In this document: one piece after another, positions 34,554 through 44,043 of the stretch
Numbering within the stretch: the first letter of the stretch is position 1
Layout: each line of letters starts with the position of its first letter
DNA from: an uncultured Planctomycetaceae bacterium
GTDB taxonomy: Bacteria; Planctomycetota; Planctomycetia; Planctomycetales; Planctomycetaceae
Reading direction: 5' to 3'
NCBI GenBank assembly: GCA_943787265.1
Contig: CALSLT010000023.1
Span: forward strand, 1-64,000
DNA length: 64,000 bases
Notes under the pieces: generated by a model
The model's database searches: none
Seen by the model: the letters and a program-made list of their open reading frames with translations, nothing else
Told to the model about the DNA's origin: nothing
Translations under genes and position numbers: made by a program

Positions 34554-35903
34554 ATGAGTTTTTCACGCCGAGCAATGCTTCAGTCAACTTCGTGCGGTTT
34601 TGGTGCTCTCGCCCTGAACGCTCTTTGCGGTGAACAAGTCGCGGCAGCATCGGGCAGCGGTCTTGAGGTTCAAACGCCAACGCTGGCCGCTCGGGCGAAG
34701 AGAGTGATCTTTCTATGTATGAGTGGAGGTCCGGCTCATCTCGACACGTTTGATTACAAACCGCAGACGGGAAAGAAGAAGCATCCCGGTTCGGTGTTCC
34801 GATTTCGTCAGCATGGCGAAAGCGGGCTCGGGATTTCCGAACTGCTACCGGAGACGGCTCAGTTTGCCGACGACCTGTGTGTGATCAACGGAATGCACGC
34901 CGACACCGGAATTCATGCCCAGTCTTTCCTCCAGCTCCACACTGGCGACCGGCTGAGAAAACGACCGAGTCTTGGATCGTGGATCAGCTACGGGCTCGGC
35001 ACTGAGAACCAGAACCTGCCGGGGTTCATCAGCCTGAACACGTCGAAGAGTTCGATTTACTCCAGTGCGTTTCTTCCGTCGATTTACAACGGAACTCCGA
35101 TCGGCGTGAACGGCGAAAACATGAGCCACGCGACGGTCAGCAACGTCAGCAGTGATCATCTTCCGTTGTCGGCGAAACGCCGACAGCTCGACTTTGTGCA
35201 GATGCTGAACCGCGATCATCTGAAGCAGCGGCCCACCGACCAGAAACTGGAAAGCGTCATTCAGTCAATGGAACTGGGATTCCGGATGCAGTCCGTCGCT
35301 CCGGGCCTGCTGGACATCTCGACGGAGTCAAAGGCGACTCTGGAAAAGTACCGCGTCGGCCAACAGAAAAAAGCAACGGGCACCTGCAAAGTTTCCGACT
35401 TCGGTCGGCAGTGTTTGCTGGCTCGCCGATTTGCCGAAGCCGGCGTTCGATTCATCGAGGTCAGCCACGGCAGCTGGGATCAGCACAAAAATCATCGCCG
35501 CGATCTGCAGGCGAACTGCGACGTTACGGACGCTCCGATTGCGGCGTTGCTCGGCGATCTCAAACAGCGAGGTTTGCTGGACGATACTCTCGTCGTCTGG
35601 GGCGGCGAATTCGGCCGGCCGGGTTTGACGCCGGAAGACGGCAAGAACGAAACGGGGCACAACGCGCGAGGCTTCACGTTCTGGTTGGCTGGCGGCGGCG
35701 TGAAACGAGGACATGTCCACGGCAAAACCGATCCAACGGGAGCGAGAGCGGTCGAAGGCAAAGTCCACTTCCGGGATCTGCACGCCACGATCCTGCATCT
35801 GATGGGACTTCCGCCGAACGACCTCAAATACTGGCACGCCGGCCGCGAGCATCGCCTCACCGGCCCCGAAGGCGGCAAAGTCGTTCACGATCTCTTCGCT
35901 TAG
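34554..35903 (+). CDS. DUF1501 protein, partner of copy 1
   Basis: A 449-residue DUF1501 protein with alkaline-phosphatase/sulfatase-like fold predicted for the family. The leader [18 protein letters not shown] has the twin arginine of Tat export. Family marks are [93 protein letters not shown] and the final [16 protein letters not shown]. Asp/His residues at these motifs could bind metal. It follows its PSCyt1 partner closely and is probably co-transcribed and secreted with it. Confidence 0.93.
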   Translation: MSFSRRAMLQSTSCGFGALALNALCGEQVAAASGSGLEVQTPTLAARAKRVIFLCMSGGPAHLDTFDYKPQTGKKKHPGSVFRFRQHGESGLGISELLPETAQFADDLCVINGMHADTGIHAQSFLQLHTGDRLRKRPSLGSWISYGLGTENQNLPGFISLNTSKSSIYSSAFLPSIYNGTPIGVNGENMSHATVSNVSSDHLPLSAKRRQLDFVQMLNRDHLKQRPTDQKLESVIQSMELGFRMQSVAPGLLDISTESKATLEKYRVGQQKKATGTCKVSDFGRQCLLARRFAEAGVRFIEVSHGSWDQHKNHRRDLQANCDVTDAPIAALLGDLKQRGLLDDTLVVWGGEFGRPGLTPEDGKNETGHNARGFTFWLAGGGVKRGHVHGKTDPTGARAVEGKVHFRDLHATILHLMGLPPNDLKYWHAGREHRLTGPEGGKVVHDLFA

Positions 35904-36039
35904 GATTGCTGATCTACGTCAGGAATCGCCCAGCGTTGGGATTGGATTTTCACCTCGATCGCTCTTTGTATCGAGTTGCCATAGGCGTCGCTCTGGTACC
36001 GAAGGTGAGCCTGTAATCCTTGTTCGAGGCCGATGACCG

Positions 36040-37155
36040 ATGAGAATTCTCCTGCTGATGGCTGCGGTGTGTGCGGTTCCTCTGCCAGCGGTAGCTCAGG
36101 CGAAAATGCCAAGCGTGCAGATCGTCTTCCTCACACCTGCCGATGTGGGCGCTCCTCCCGGCGTGACGGAGCGTCTGACTCAGGTTGCCGACTACACCGA
36201 GGCGATGCTGGTTAAGTGGATGAAAGCCTGGGACTACCCGCCTGCGCGAGAACAGATTTTTAAGCGCAAGGCAGATGGCTCTGCGAAAGTGCATTTCGTC
36301 AAAGCGTCCGAAACGCTTGCCAGTGGAGAGTTTCCGCTGAAAGACGGCAACCTGGCTCGCAAGGGAAAACTGCTCGCGATGGAGCAGTTCAAGCTTCCAA
36401 AGAATCTCGACGTGTGGTGGGTGTGGGTTTACGTTGGCGACCCACCGAAGAAATACAGCAGCTACCTTGGTTCAGGTGGAGCGTGGAATGGCGGCTTGTC
36501 GCAGGTTAACTACGTCAATTTGCCAGGCAGAATTTCGGTCAACGACAAACTGGCGATACCGTTTTTTACAGACCTGACGCTCAAAGGAACCATGCACGAG
36601 TTTGGCCACGCACTCGGACTGCCACACAATGGCCCACAGGTGAAACACGACCTTGGCATGCCATTGATGGGCGCGACAATTGCCAACTATCGCCGGCGTA
36701 TGAAGAATCGAGAAGAGCGTGGCTACGTTTCGGAAGCGTCTGCCGCGATCCTCTGGAAGCATCCGCTATTCACCGGAACGGCTGCACGTCGGTATGCCTT
36801 ACCGAAAATCAAGTGGCACGACATCGATGTGAAGAACGACCGAAAGACTCGTACCGCGACGCTGGCTGGCCGTATTTCTGCGAACGTTCCTGCTCACAGC
36901 GTCGTTGTTTACGACTCTGTACCGCAGATTCAACAAACGTATTTTCAGAAGCCGTACGTTGGCCGAGTTAATAAGGACGGCACGTTTGAAGTGACAATCA
37001 GTGAGCCGGTATCCGTCCAGGCGAGCGGCACTTTGAGAATCCTTGCGTGCTGCGAGAATGGTTCCATGTCCGGCGATGAAAAAGGCCGTGGACTGCAGAG
37101 TGCCCTTGAGCTTGATTACCGCACAACTCGCACGGGCTACCAGCTAAGTAAATAG
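36040..37155 (+). CDS. Secreted metzincin-type metalloprotease
   Basis: A 371-residue exported protein. The signal peptide covers residues 1-20 (MRILLLMAAVCAVPLPAVAQ). The zinc motif is HEFGHALGLPH (H186, E187, H190, H196), the full HExxHxxGxxH of metzincins, with a Met-turn candidate at M207-M210 (GMPLMG). The region before it (WWVWVYVGDPPKKY, GGAWNGGLSQVNYVNLPG) is unlike known metzincins, and the last 100 residues look like a beta-sandwich. It stands alone between a DUF1501 gene and a truncated hydrolase on the same strand. Substrate unknown. Confidence 0.83.
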   Translation: MRILLLMAAVCAVPLPAVAQAKMPSVQIVFLTPADVGAPPGVTERLTQVADYTEAMLVKWMKAWDYPPAREQIFKRKADGSAKVHFVKASETLASGEFPLKDGNLARKGKLLAMEQFKLPKNLDVWWVWVYVGDPPKKYSSYLGSGGAWNGGLSQVNYVNLPGRISVNDKLAIPFFTDLTLKGTMHEFGHALGLPHNGPQVKHDLGMPLMGATIANYRRRMKNREERGYVSEASAAILWKHPLFTGTAARRYALPKIKWHDIDVKNDRKTRTATLAGRISANVPAHSVVVYDSVPQIQQTYFQKPYVGRVNKDGTFEVTISEPVSVQASGTLRILACCENGSMSGDEKGRGLQSALELDYRTTRTGYQLSK

Positions 37156-37309
37156 GTTGATACGGAGCGTCGCGATTCAAGGTAGGCCTCCTCACGAGGT
37201 GGCAACGATTCCATGCCTGGTAAGCTGATGGAAGCGTCTCGCAAGGCTGTTTATTTCGGACTTCTAATTCAGATGCCTGTCCAGGCTGAATATTTTGGGG
37301 CATGAAGAC

Positions 37310-38428
37310 ATGCGGATTCTTTTCTGCGTTCTGATCTACATCGTTGTCGGGCAAGAACTCGTCGCTGCTCCGCCACACAAGGCGGGAGAGATCACGAGTG
37401 AAACAAAGTCATTGAAGACGAGGTCCGGCGAAGTTATCGATTACGAGCTCGGTACCCTCTACGTTCTCGAAAACCGCAGCGACACTGACAGTCGAATCAT
37501 TGGCGTTGGCTTCGCCAGATTGCCGGCCGTCGAGAAGGTGTCCGGCGTTCCGCCGGTGTTTCGATTGCCGGGTGGTCCCGGTTCGACTTTTCTCGGACGG
37601 TTGAAGTCAGCTCGTGGACGAGACCTTGAACGCTGGCTTCCACAGACGGCCAGACTACGCAAGTTCTGCGACGTAGTGATCGTCGACCAGCGAGGATTCA
37701 GTGAACACGGCGACGTTCTGATTAGAAAGAAGCGTTCACCCGCAAAGTTCCCGGACATATTGCTGACCACTCAGGACTACGTCACCGCCTCCGAAGAGTT
37801 TGCCAGAGAAACCGTCGAAGAGTACTCCAGAAACGAGATCGACCTGCGAGGCTACACGGTCAAAGAGTGTGCTCATGATGTGGCCGATCTAGCGAAAGCT
37901 CTGGACTACGACAAGATCACGCTCAACGGGACGAGCTTCGGTTCGCAGTGGAGTTTTGCCGTGATGCGTTTGCATCCTGAAATCGTCGCGCGAGCTGTGC
38001 TGTCGGGAGTCGAGCCGCTGGACCACAGTTATGACATGCCGTCGTACCTTTTTGCTGGCTTGCAGCGAATCTGGCGAGCCGTTGACCAGGATGACAGATT
38101 CAAACCCTACCTTCCCGAAGGTGGCATGGCTGAGGCGGCTCGTGTCGTCATTGAGCGACTCGAACGAGAACCAATTCGACTGACAGGGAAGGATTCGGAA
38201 TCAGGCAAGCAGATTCCGCAAGGCGTCATCGGGCCGGGCAGATTCCCGTATCACGAACCGAAGTTCATTCTTGAGCTTTACCACGGTCGCACAGAACGAT
38301 GGCGGCAGCGTTCGGGGGCAGCTTCAGCCCGGCGTTCTCGAGACATGAATCTGATTCAGCATCACGTGGTGACGGGAAGCAAGCGGCAACGTGTGTCGGG
38401 CTGTTGTTCGTGGCTGGGAGTGTTGTGA
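37310..38428 (+). CDS. Truncated alpha/beta hydrolase (S33 proline-iminopeptidase type)
   Basis: 372 codons. A signal peptide (1-20) is followed by the N-terminal half of an S33-like peptidase: the oxyanion motif LPGGPGS (about 86-92), DVVIVDQRGF and the nucleophile elbow GTSFGSQ with S209. The expected C-terminal half with the catalytic Asp and His is absent. After YHEPKFILELYHGRTERW (about residue 328) the frame continues with an Arg/Ser-rich tail that has no similarity, and stops. Complete relatives are about 150-200 residues longer. It is therefore probably a non-functional remnant after a deletion. The ATG at 37310 is preferred over a TTG five codons upstream. Confidence 0.7.
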   Translation: MRILFCVLIYIVVGQELVAAPPHKAGEITSETKSLKTRSGEVIDYELGTLYVLENRSDTDSRIIGVGFARLPAVEKVSGVPPVFRLPGGPGSTFLGRLKSARGRDLERWLPQTARLRKFCDVVIVDQRGFSEHGDVLIRKKRSPAKFPDILLTTQDYVTASEEFARETVEEYSRNEIDLRGYTVKECAHDVADLAKALDYDKITLNGTSFGSQWSFAVMRLHPEIVARAVLSGVEPLDHSYDMPSYLFAGLQRIWRAVDQDDRFKPYLPEGGMAEAARVVIERLEREPIRLTGKDSESGKQIPQGVIGPGRFPYHEPKFILELYHGRTERWRQRSGAASARRSRDMNLIQHHVVTGSKRQRVSGCCSWLGVL

Positions 38429-38474
38429 TTCGGTAGCTTTCCGGGATGGATCAATCCTCTTTCGGAAGGTTACT

Positions 38475-39986
38475 ATGAGAATTGCATTGTTCGTTGCTTT
38501 GCTGGTTGCTCCTGCTGTCGTACGTGGGCAAGGGGCGATTGATATTGGGGCTCGGCGGGAGCTGTTTGTTGATGGGCATTTGATCGACAAGCTTGTCGGT
38601 GCTCAGCGGCGGATGCACGAGCCGGTGGCTCGGGAGATTGCGGTTGTTCATGACGCCCCGTGGGAAGGTGCCGGCAGTGGGTATCACAGCGTCATTCACG
38701 ACGGCGATGTCTACCGCATGTATCACCGTGGTTCGAAGCTCGGCGTCGAAAACGGTCGATTGAAGACCGGCGGTCAGGTTTACTGCTACGCCGAGAGCAA
38801 GGACGGCATTCATTGGGAGAAGCCGAACCTCGGGCTGTACGAGCACGGCGGCTCCAAAGAAAACAACATCATCTGGACCGGTGTCGGCATTCATAACTTC
38901 GCTCCGTTTCTGGATACGAAGCCGGGGTGTCCGCCGGAGTCTCGGTTCAAAGCACTCGGTGGAACGGCGGCGGAAGGCGGACTGTTCGCGTTTCACTCGC
39001 CGGACGGCATTCACTGGTCGCTGATGCGGAAAGAGCCGGTGGTCACCGAAGGAGCGTTTGACTCGCAGAACCTGGCGTTCTGGGATCAGGCAGCCGGTAA
39101 GTACCGAGCGTATTTTCGAACGTTCACCGGAGGCATCACGACAGGCAAGGTGTGGAAGCCAGAAGGCTACCGCGCGATTCGGACGGCTTCGTCGTCTGAC
39201 TTTCTGTCGTGGGGAGACGAAGCAGACCTGACCTATGAGGACTCGCCAGTTGAGCATCTCTACACGAATCAAGTCGGGCCTTACTTCAGAGCACCACATA
39301 TTCTGATCGGCTTTCCGACTCGCTACATCGAACGAGGCTGGTCGCCGTCGATGCGAGCGTTGCCTCAACTGAAGCATCGCGAAATGCGATCGAAAGCGCA
39401 CCTTCGATACGGGACGTCGTTGACGGAAGGCCTGTTGATGGCCAGTCGAAACGGAGTCCACTTCGAACGGTGGAACGAAGGGTTTCTCAAGCCGGGCCCA
39501 CAGCGGCCGGAGACGTGGCTCTACGGGCACAACTACATCGCCTGGCACGCTGTCGAGACGAAGTCATCGTTGCCTGGGGCTCCGAACGAGATTTCGTTGT
39601 ACGCGTCGGAAGGTTCGTGGACCGGCGACAGCAACGCCATCAGACGTTACACGCTAAGATTGGACGGCTTCGTTTCCGTGAACGCTGGCTGGAAGGGCGG
39701 CGAGCTGATCACCAGACCGCTCAAGTTCACCGGCGACCGACTGGACCTCAACTTTGCCACGTCCGCGGCAGGGGATATCCGAGTCGAAATTCAGGGTGCC
39801 GATGGAAAACCGCTGCCTGGATTCGCTCTTGATGATTGTGCGGAAGTCTTTGGCGACGACATTGATCGCATCGTTGAATGGAAGAATGGCTCGAGTGTCA
39901 GCACGTTGTCGGGCAAGACTGTTCGTCTGAGATTCGTACTGAAAGACGCCGACCTGTACGCATTGAAATTCAGTTCGAACGACTAA
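38475..39986 (+). CDS. Secreted glycosidase-like five-bladed beta-propeller protein
   Basis: A 503-residue exported protein. The signal peptide is residues 1-18 (MRIALFVALLVAPAVVRG). It continues with IGARRELFVDGHLIDKL, EGAGSGYHSVIHDGDVYRMYHRG, YAESKDGIHWEKPNLGLYE, FHSPDGIHW and FDSQNLAFWDQAAGKYRAYFR. This repeated 'S.DGIHW' and 'Y...YR' wording is typical of GH32/GH43-like and DUF1961/sialidase-type propellers of planctomycetes. The last 120 residues form a separate beta-sandwich. GGAAGG stands six bases before the ATG at 38475. The glycan target cannot be told. Confidence 0.8.
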   Translation: MRIALFVALLVAPAVVRGQGAIDIGARRELFVDGHLIDKLVGAQRRMHEPVAREIAVVHDAPWEGAGSGYHSVIHDGDVYRMYHRGSKLGVENGRLKTGGQVYCYAESKDGIHWEKPNLGLYEHGGSKENNIIWTGVGIHNFAPFLDTKPGCPPESRFKALGGTAAEGGLFAFHSPDGIHWSLMRKEPVVTEGAFDSQNLAFWDQAAGKYRAYFRTFTGGITTGKVWKPEGYRAIRTASSSDFLSWGDEADLTYEDSPVEHLYTNQVGPYFRAPHILIGFPTRYIERGWSPSMRALPQLKHREMRSKAHLRYGTSLTEGLLMASRNGVHFERWNEGFLKPGPQRPETWLYGHNYIAWHAVETKSSLPGAPNEISLYASEGSWTGDSNAIRRYTLRLDGFVSVNAGWKGGELITRPLKFTGDRLDLNFATSAAGDIRVEIQGADGKPLPGFALDDCAEVFGDDIDRIVEWKNGSSVSTLSGKTVRLRFVLKDADLYALKFSSND

Positions 39987-40013
39987 ATAACGTGTCCGAA
40001 ATAACTTCCTGAT

Positions 40014-40076
40014 AGTGGCACGACACTCCGTGTCGTTGGCCCATGCCTGGCTGACGACACGGAGTGTCGTGCCACT
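40014..40076. repeat. Large perfect palindrome between two genes
   Basis: Two perfect 23-bp inverted arms (40014-40036 and 40054-40076) flank 17 bp. Each arm contains its own palindrome (CGACACTCCGTGTCG). It lies 27 bp after the glycosidase-like gene and 44 bp before the oxidoreductase gene. The design (self-complementary arms in inverted pair) matches the one at 21219-21274, but the sequence differs. No open frame is involved. Confidence 0.92.
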
Positions 40077-40120
40077 GAAAACGGAAATTTTCCCCAAGCA
40101 CAGTCCTAAGAGAGCCCCGA

Positions 40121-41296
40121 ATGTCTGAGAATCGTCGCGACTGGATGCTGCGATCTGCGACTCAGCTGGCAGCGGTTGGAGTAACTGCTGCCGGTGTTTC
40201 GGCTGCCGCGCAGGACGCCCCGTCTCCCAATGCAACGGGTGGGAAGACGCGGCCTGACGGGAAGTCGTGGCGAGTTGGAGTGATCTCCGCCAGGCGGGAC
40301 GGCAAGCCTCAGAAGATTAACGGGCATACCTGGCACTTCGCTCAATATCTGCACCCGACGATTGATCTGCCGACCGCTCAGAAGCATCTGGATCCGGGCA
40401 ACAAAAAATACTTCGAAGAGATCGTTCGAAACCCAGCGTGCGACTTCGGCATTCTTCCGTTTCCGGATACTCGGATCACGCACTATTACGAAGCGAATCC
40501 GGAAATCTCGCGGCTGTTCGCCGATTCGTTTCCCGGCGTTCAGGTGGCGACGTCGCTGGAGCAGATGGTCGACGAGGTTGATGCCATTTGGCTGGGGGAT
40601 GCGTCGGGAACGGGCGACGATCATTTCGACCTGGTAGCGCCGGGGCTTGAGAGGGGGCTGCCAACGTTCTGCGACAAGCCAATCGGAAAGACGGTCGCCG
40701 GCACGCGAAGCATCCTCGAACTGGCAAAGAAGCATGATGCCCCGCTGATGTCCGGCAGTATTTTCAGTTATGAGTGGGGCGTCGAAGAAGTTCGCCGCTT
40801 GCTGGCGAAGGGGGAGCTCGGCGAAATTCAGCACGTCGTCGCCAGTATGATGGGCGGCTATTCGCCGGAAGGCTGGTTTGTTTATGGTCAGCATCCGTGC
40901 TGGTCGGTCGTCACGTTGCTGGGTGCGGGAGTCGAGGCTGTCAGTCTGCACGCTCAGGGCAGCGCTGCTCATGGAATGGTGGTTTACGTCGATCGGCCAA
41001 CTGCTGAGATCTGGTACGGACGCCCCGACCTGCGAGTCGGCAATAAGTACAACGAAACCAGCGTGCATTTTCAGAAGGGCGTTTATCGATACTCGCCAGC
41101 GATTGAGGGCAACTTCTGGTTCGGTCATCACTACGAGATGTTCAACATGGCGCGAGCGTTCCGCAAAATGATCAGCACTCGAGTTGAACCGACGTCGCAC
41201 GAGGAAATCCTCGACGTCACCGCGATGATTTACGCTGGAGCGAAATCGCTCACCGAAAGTAGCCGACTGGTCCAGTTGGCCGAAGTTCTTGCCTGA
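40121..41296 (+). CDS. Gfo/Idh/MocA-family oxidoreductase with Tat leader
   Basis: A 391-residue protein. The leader ENRRDWMLRSATQLAAVGVTAAG has the twin arginine of Tat substrates. The core resembles the NAD(P)-binding domain of Gfo/Idh/MocA enzymes with SLEQMVDEVDAIWLGDASG and the family lysine in CDKPIGKT (about 186-193), followed by a substrate domain. However, the usual early GxGxxG is not obvious (WRVGVISARRDGK in its place). Many planctomycete relatives are exported. It probably acts on sugars or inositol-like compounds in the periplasm. The following hypothetical gene starts 18 bp later, suggesting an operon. Confidence 0.85.
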   Translation: MSENRRDWMLRSATQLAAVGVTAAGVSAAAQDAPSPNATGGKTRPDGKSWRVGVISARRDGKPQKINGHTWHFAQYLHPTIDLPTAQKHLDPGNKKYFEEIVRNPACDFGILPFPDTRITHYYEANPEISRLFADSFPGVQVATSLEQMVDEVDAIWLGDASGTGDDHFDLVAPGLERGLPTFCDKPIGKTVAGTRSILELAKKHDAPLMSGSIFSYEWGVEEVRRLLAKGELGEIQHVVASMMGGYSPEGWFVYGQHPCWSVVTLLGAGVEAVSLHAQGSAAHGMVVYVDRPTAEIWYGRPDLRVGNKYNETSVHFQKGVYRYSPAIEGNFWFGHHYEMFNMARAFRKMISTRVEPTSHEEILDVTAMIYAGAKSLTESSRLVQLAEVLA

Positions 41297-41313
41297 ATTG
41301 GAGACCGTTGAAA

Positions 41314-42387
41314 ATGGCGTTCTGGAATAAGAAACCGAAACAAACGTTTCGTCAACGGGTCGATGAATTCTGGGATTGGTTTCCGACCGTTGCCCCAGGT
41401 TACGGCCAACTGCTGCTGGACAACCGTGGAAATGAAGTGGTCGAGGATGCGGGCAAGAAGCTCGAAAAGCTGTTACCGGGCATCTGCTGGGGCTTTGGCA
41501 TTGAGAGTGCCGACCAGGGGCGATTTACCTTCAATCTGACTGGCGAGGGACAAATCGCAAAGCAACTATTGGCCGAGCATTGGCTGTCGGCACAAATTCC
41601 GGTTTCCGGTTGGACATTTTTCGGTTCACGACAGCCGTCTTTGCCAGACGCGTTGAATGAGATGCGTATCGAAGTCGGTGCCGAGCAAGCTGTGGACGCG
41701 GAAACATTTCAGCTTCGAACGACGGTCGATGAGGAAAACGAGACCATTGACATCGCCGTCTGGCACCCGGCGTATCAGCAACTTGGCGAAGAACATCACA
41801 TGCCGATTCTTTTCATCTTTCTGGATGAGGCCCTGGGCGAATTTGGTACTCAGACATGGCTCGGAGACATCAAGATTGACGCGACAGTGTCGCGTGGGGA
41901 AACGCGGTCGCTCGCAGAACTTCCGCAGTTCATTGACTCCATCCAGAAGTACCACGAGTGGGAAAAAATGAGCCCGCTCGATTCCTACACTGGCTACGAA
42001 GTCCCCGAACAAAGTGCGGGACGCCGTGGCGATTCGCTGGTCGGGACGACGTGCATTCCCGACATCGTATCTGAATTCTTGAACAACGACGGTCGACTGA
42101 CAGAAGATCCGCTGGCTGGTCTCGGAGCAGAATTCGTCTACGTCGCTGTTGATGGAGCCGTGTTTCCCGATGGCCAGCAAGTCGACGTTCGAGCCAATAT
42201 CGAAGATACGATCAATGATGCGTTGAGGCCTGTATCAGGTGGCCGATCCGTCGGGGGGGCTTTCGGCGTCAGCGAGAGCTACATCGAATTCCTGCTTTTT
42301 GACGGTGAAAATAGCCGGGTAATTGTTCAGGACACGCTTCATGAACTTCAGCTAGGTGGTCGCTCGCGGATCGAAAGTTTTCTTTAG
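41314..42387 (+). CDS. Hypothetical cytosolic protein
   Basis: A 357-residue acidic protein that I do not recognise with certainty. The start MAFWNKKPKQTFRQRVDEFWDWFPTVA and the phrase LPGICWGFGIESADQGRFTFNLTGEG suggest relation to small DUF-type bacterial proteins next to MauM/YbaK-like genes, but no domain can be named. There is no signal peptide or membrane helix. GGAG stands about ten bases before the ATG. It is tightly coupled to the oxidoreductase gene upstream (18 bp). Confidence 0.7.
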   Translation: MAFWNKKPKQTFRQRVDEFWDWFPTVAPGYGQLLLDNRGNEVVEDAGKKLEKLLPGICWGFGIESADQGRFTFNLTGEGQIAKQLLAEHWLSAQIPVSGWTFFGSRQPSLPDALNEMRIEVGAEQAVDAETFQLRTTVDEENETIDIAVWHPAYQQLGEEHHMPILFIFLDEALGEFGTQTWLGDIKIDATVSRGETRSLAELPQFIDSIQKYHEWEKMSPLDSYTGYEVPEQSAGRRGDSLVGTTCIPDIVSEFLNNDGRLTEDPLAGLGAEFVYVAVDGAVFPDGQQVDVRANIEDTINDALRPVSGGRSVGGAFGVSESYIEFLLFDGENSRVIVQDTLHELQLGGRSRIESFL

Positions 42388-42452
42388 ACTGTGCAAACGA
42401 GAAACGAGCAGCACCGAGCCTTCAGCAGCAATCGCTCGTGCCCTCCGCCTCG

Positions 42453-43925
42453 TCAAAGAAGCTCGCGGATGACGCTCCCGCCAGCGACCAGCGGAACGGG
42501 GCGCCCCGGTGAAGCGAGCAGTTCACGGCGAGGATCGACCCCGAGCAGATGATAAGCTGTGCACAGGACGTCTTTGGGATTGATCGGTCGATTAACGACG
42601 TCGCCGGCGATCGCGTCGGTTTCTCCGACTACCTGTCCGCGCGGAATGCCAGCACCGGCGAAGAGCTGGCTGTAAGCTCGGGACCAGTGTCCTCTGCCGG
42701 GGGCTCCGACGTTGCTTGGATCGAATCGCGGCGTGCGACCGTGCTCGCTGAGGCACAGGACAAGCGTGTCGTCCAGCAGGCCTCGCTGTTCCAAATCGAT
42801 CATCAGCGTCGAGAACGCTCGGTCGAAGCCGGGCAGCAGAAACTCTTTCATGCGCGAATGATGATCGTAGTGTGTGTCCCAACTTTCGTCGGTCTGTCCG
42901 TATTCGTCCCAGACGACGGTCACGAATTTGACATCCGATTCAAGCAGCCTGCGCGCCGTCAGGCAGGCCTGTCCGAACAATGTCATGCCATAGTCTTCGC
43001 GCAGAGACGCAGGCTCTCGTTCAAGAGCCAGTGCATCTCGTGCCTTGCTCGTGGCCAGAAAGTCGATCGCTCGTGCTCGCAGATCGGTGTAGCTGGCCAC
43101 GGTCGGCGAACGGTCCATGAGGGCAGAGTGTCTTTCGAATTCGGACAGCAGCAATTGCCTGCGAGTCAGTGCGTCCTTAGTCAGTGACGGCGAGTTTCCC
43201 GTGCCGAACGTGAATCGGCCTTCCGGCGTGATCGCTCGGAAGGGATCACCCAGCGGAGCCTCGCCGTGGAATTCGGTCCAGAGCGGATCGTGGTTCGTCC
43301 CAAGAAACGCGCCGAAAGTTCCTGACCGTTTGTTAGGCCTTGCGAACAGACTTTGCCGCCACGGCAGCATCACGTTGTTGGGTACGCCCGGTTCTTGCGG
43401 CCCGAAATGTTCATTCCGCGCGAGATGATCAACCACGCTGCCGATGTACGGCCACTGATCCGGGTGCCGCTGCCGCCCTTCGATTCTCGCCGTGTCCGCG
43501 TTTCCGGTCAGCGTGTACGACGCCGAATGAATGTTCCAGGGATGCGCCATTGACCGCACCAGCGTGCAGCGATCCAACACGCGAGCTGACTTCGGCAGGT
43601 GTTCGCATACCTGCACGCCGGGCAGGCACGAGTTGATCCCGTTGAACTCACCACGAATTTCTGCTGGTGCATTCGGTTTCGGATCGAACGTGTCAAGCTG
43701 GCTCCACGCTCCATAGATGTAAAGCAGCAGACAGCGTTTCGCTCGACCGAATCCAGGATACTCCGCCGTTGATGAAATCGGAGCCGCTAGTGCCTCCTGC
43801 GTTTCCGCAGCCTCGGCCCACCCGCACAAACCGAGAGCACCCGCTTGAAGCAGACTCCGGCGGCAATACTCGTCATGCTGCGGTTCTGCCGTTTGTGTCT
43901 GAGTTGTCGTTGAATGCCTCGTCAT
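42453..43925 (-). CDS. Lone DUF1501 protein
   Basis: A 490-residue DUF1501 protein with a Tat-type leader (CRRSLLQAGALGLCGWAEAAE). It has the family motifs KRCLLLYIYGAWSQLDTFDPKP, LPKSARVLDRCTLVRSMAHP, DVKFVTVVWDEYGQTDESWDTH, DDTLVLCLSEHGRTPRFDP, GRGHWSRAYSQLFAGAGIPRG and VLCTAYHLLGVDPRREL. Unlike the three other DUF1501 genes in the window it stands alone on the minus strand, with no PSCyt1 partner next to it. Its sequence is also more diverged (for example IYGAWSQ in place of LNGGMSQ). Confidence 0.92.
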   Translation of the reverse strand: MTRHSTTTQTQTAEPQHDEYCRRSLLQAGALGLCGWAEAAETQEALAAPISSTAEYPGFGRAKRCLLLYIYGAWSQLDTFDPKPNAPAEIRGEFNGINSCLPGVQVCEHLPKSARVLDRCTLVRSMAHPWNIHSASYTLTGNADTARIEGRQRHPDQWPYIGSVVDHLARNEHFGPQEPGVPNNVMLPWRQSLFARPNKRSGTFGAFLGTNHDPLWTEFHGEAPLGDPFRAITPEGRFTFGTGNSPSLTKDALTRRQLLLSEFERHSALMDRSPTVASYTDLRARAIDFLATSKARDALALEREPASLREDYGMTLFGQACLTARRLLESDVKFVTVVWDEYGQTDESWDTHYDHHSRMKEFLLPGFDRAFSTLMIDLEQRGLLDDTLVLCLSEHGRTPRFDPSNVGAPGRGHWSRAYSQLFAGAGIPRGQVVGETDAIAGDVVNRPINPKDVLCTAYHLLGVDPRRELLASPGRPVPLVAGGSVIRELL

Positions 43926-44043
43926 TGGTCAGGGACACTTTCGTTCAAGGCTGACCGGTAAACTCCAGGCGATGCATCATTTGCTCTGTGCTGATCGTTA
44001 CGAATTTAGAGAATACCGGAAAATCTTGAAAAGGCGAAGAACG

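Noticed and set aside
38451-39548. A 365-codon minus-strand open frame
   Set aside because: It is antisense to the glycosidase-like gene, which has a signal peptide, ribosome site and family motifs.
40106-41200. A 364-codon minus-strand open frame
   Set aside because: It is the antisense shadow of the Gfo/Idh/MocA gene and has an arginine- and proline-rich composition without similarity.
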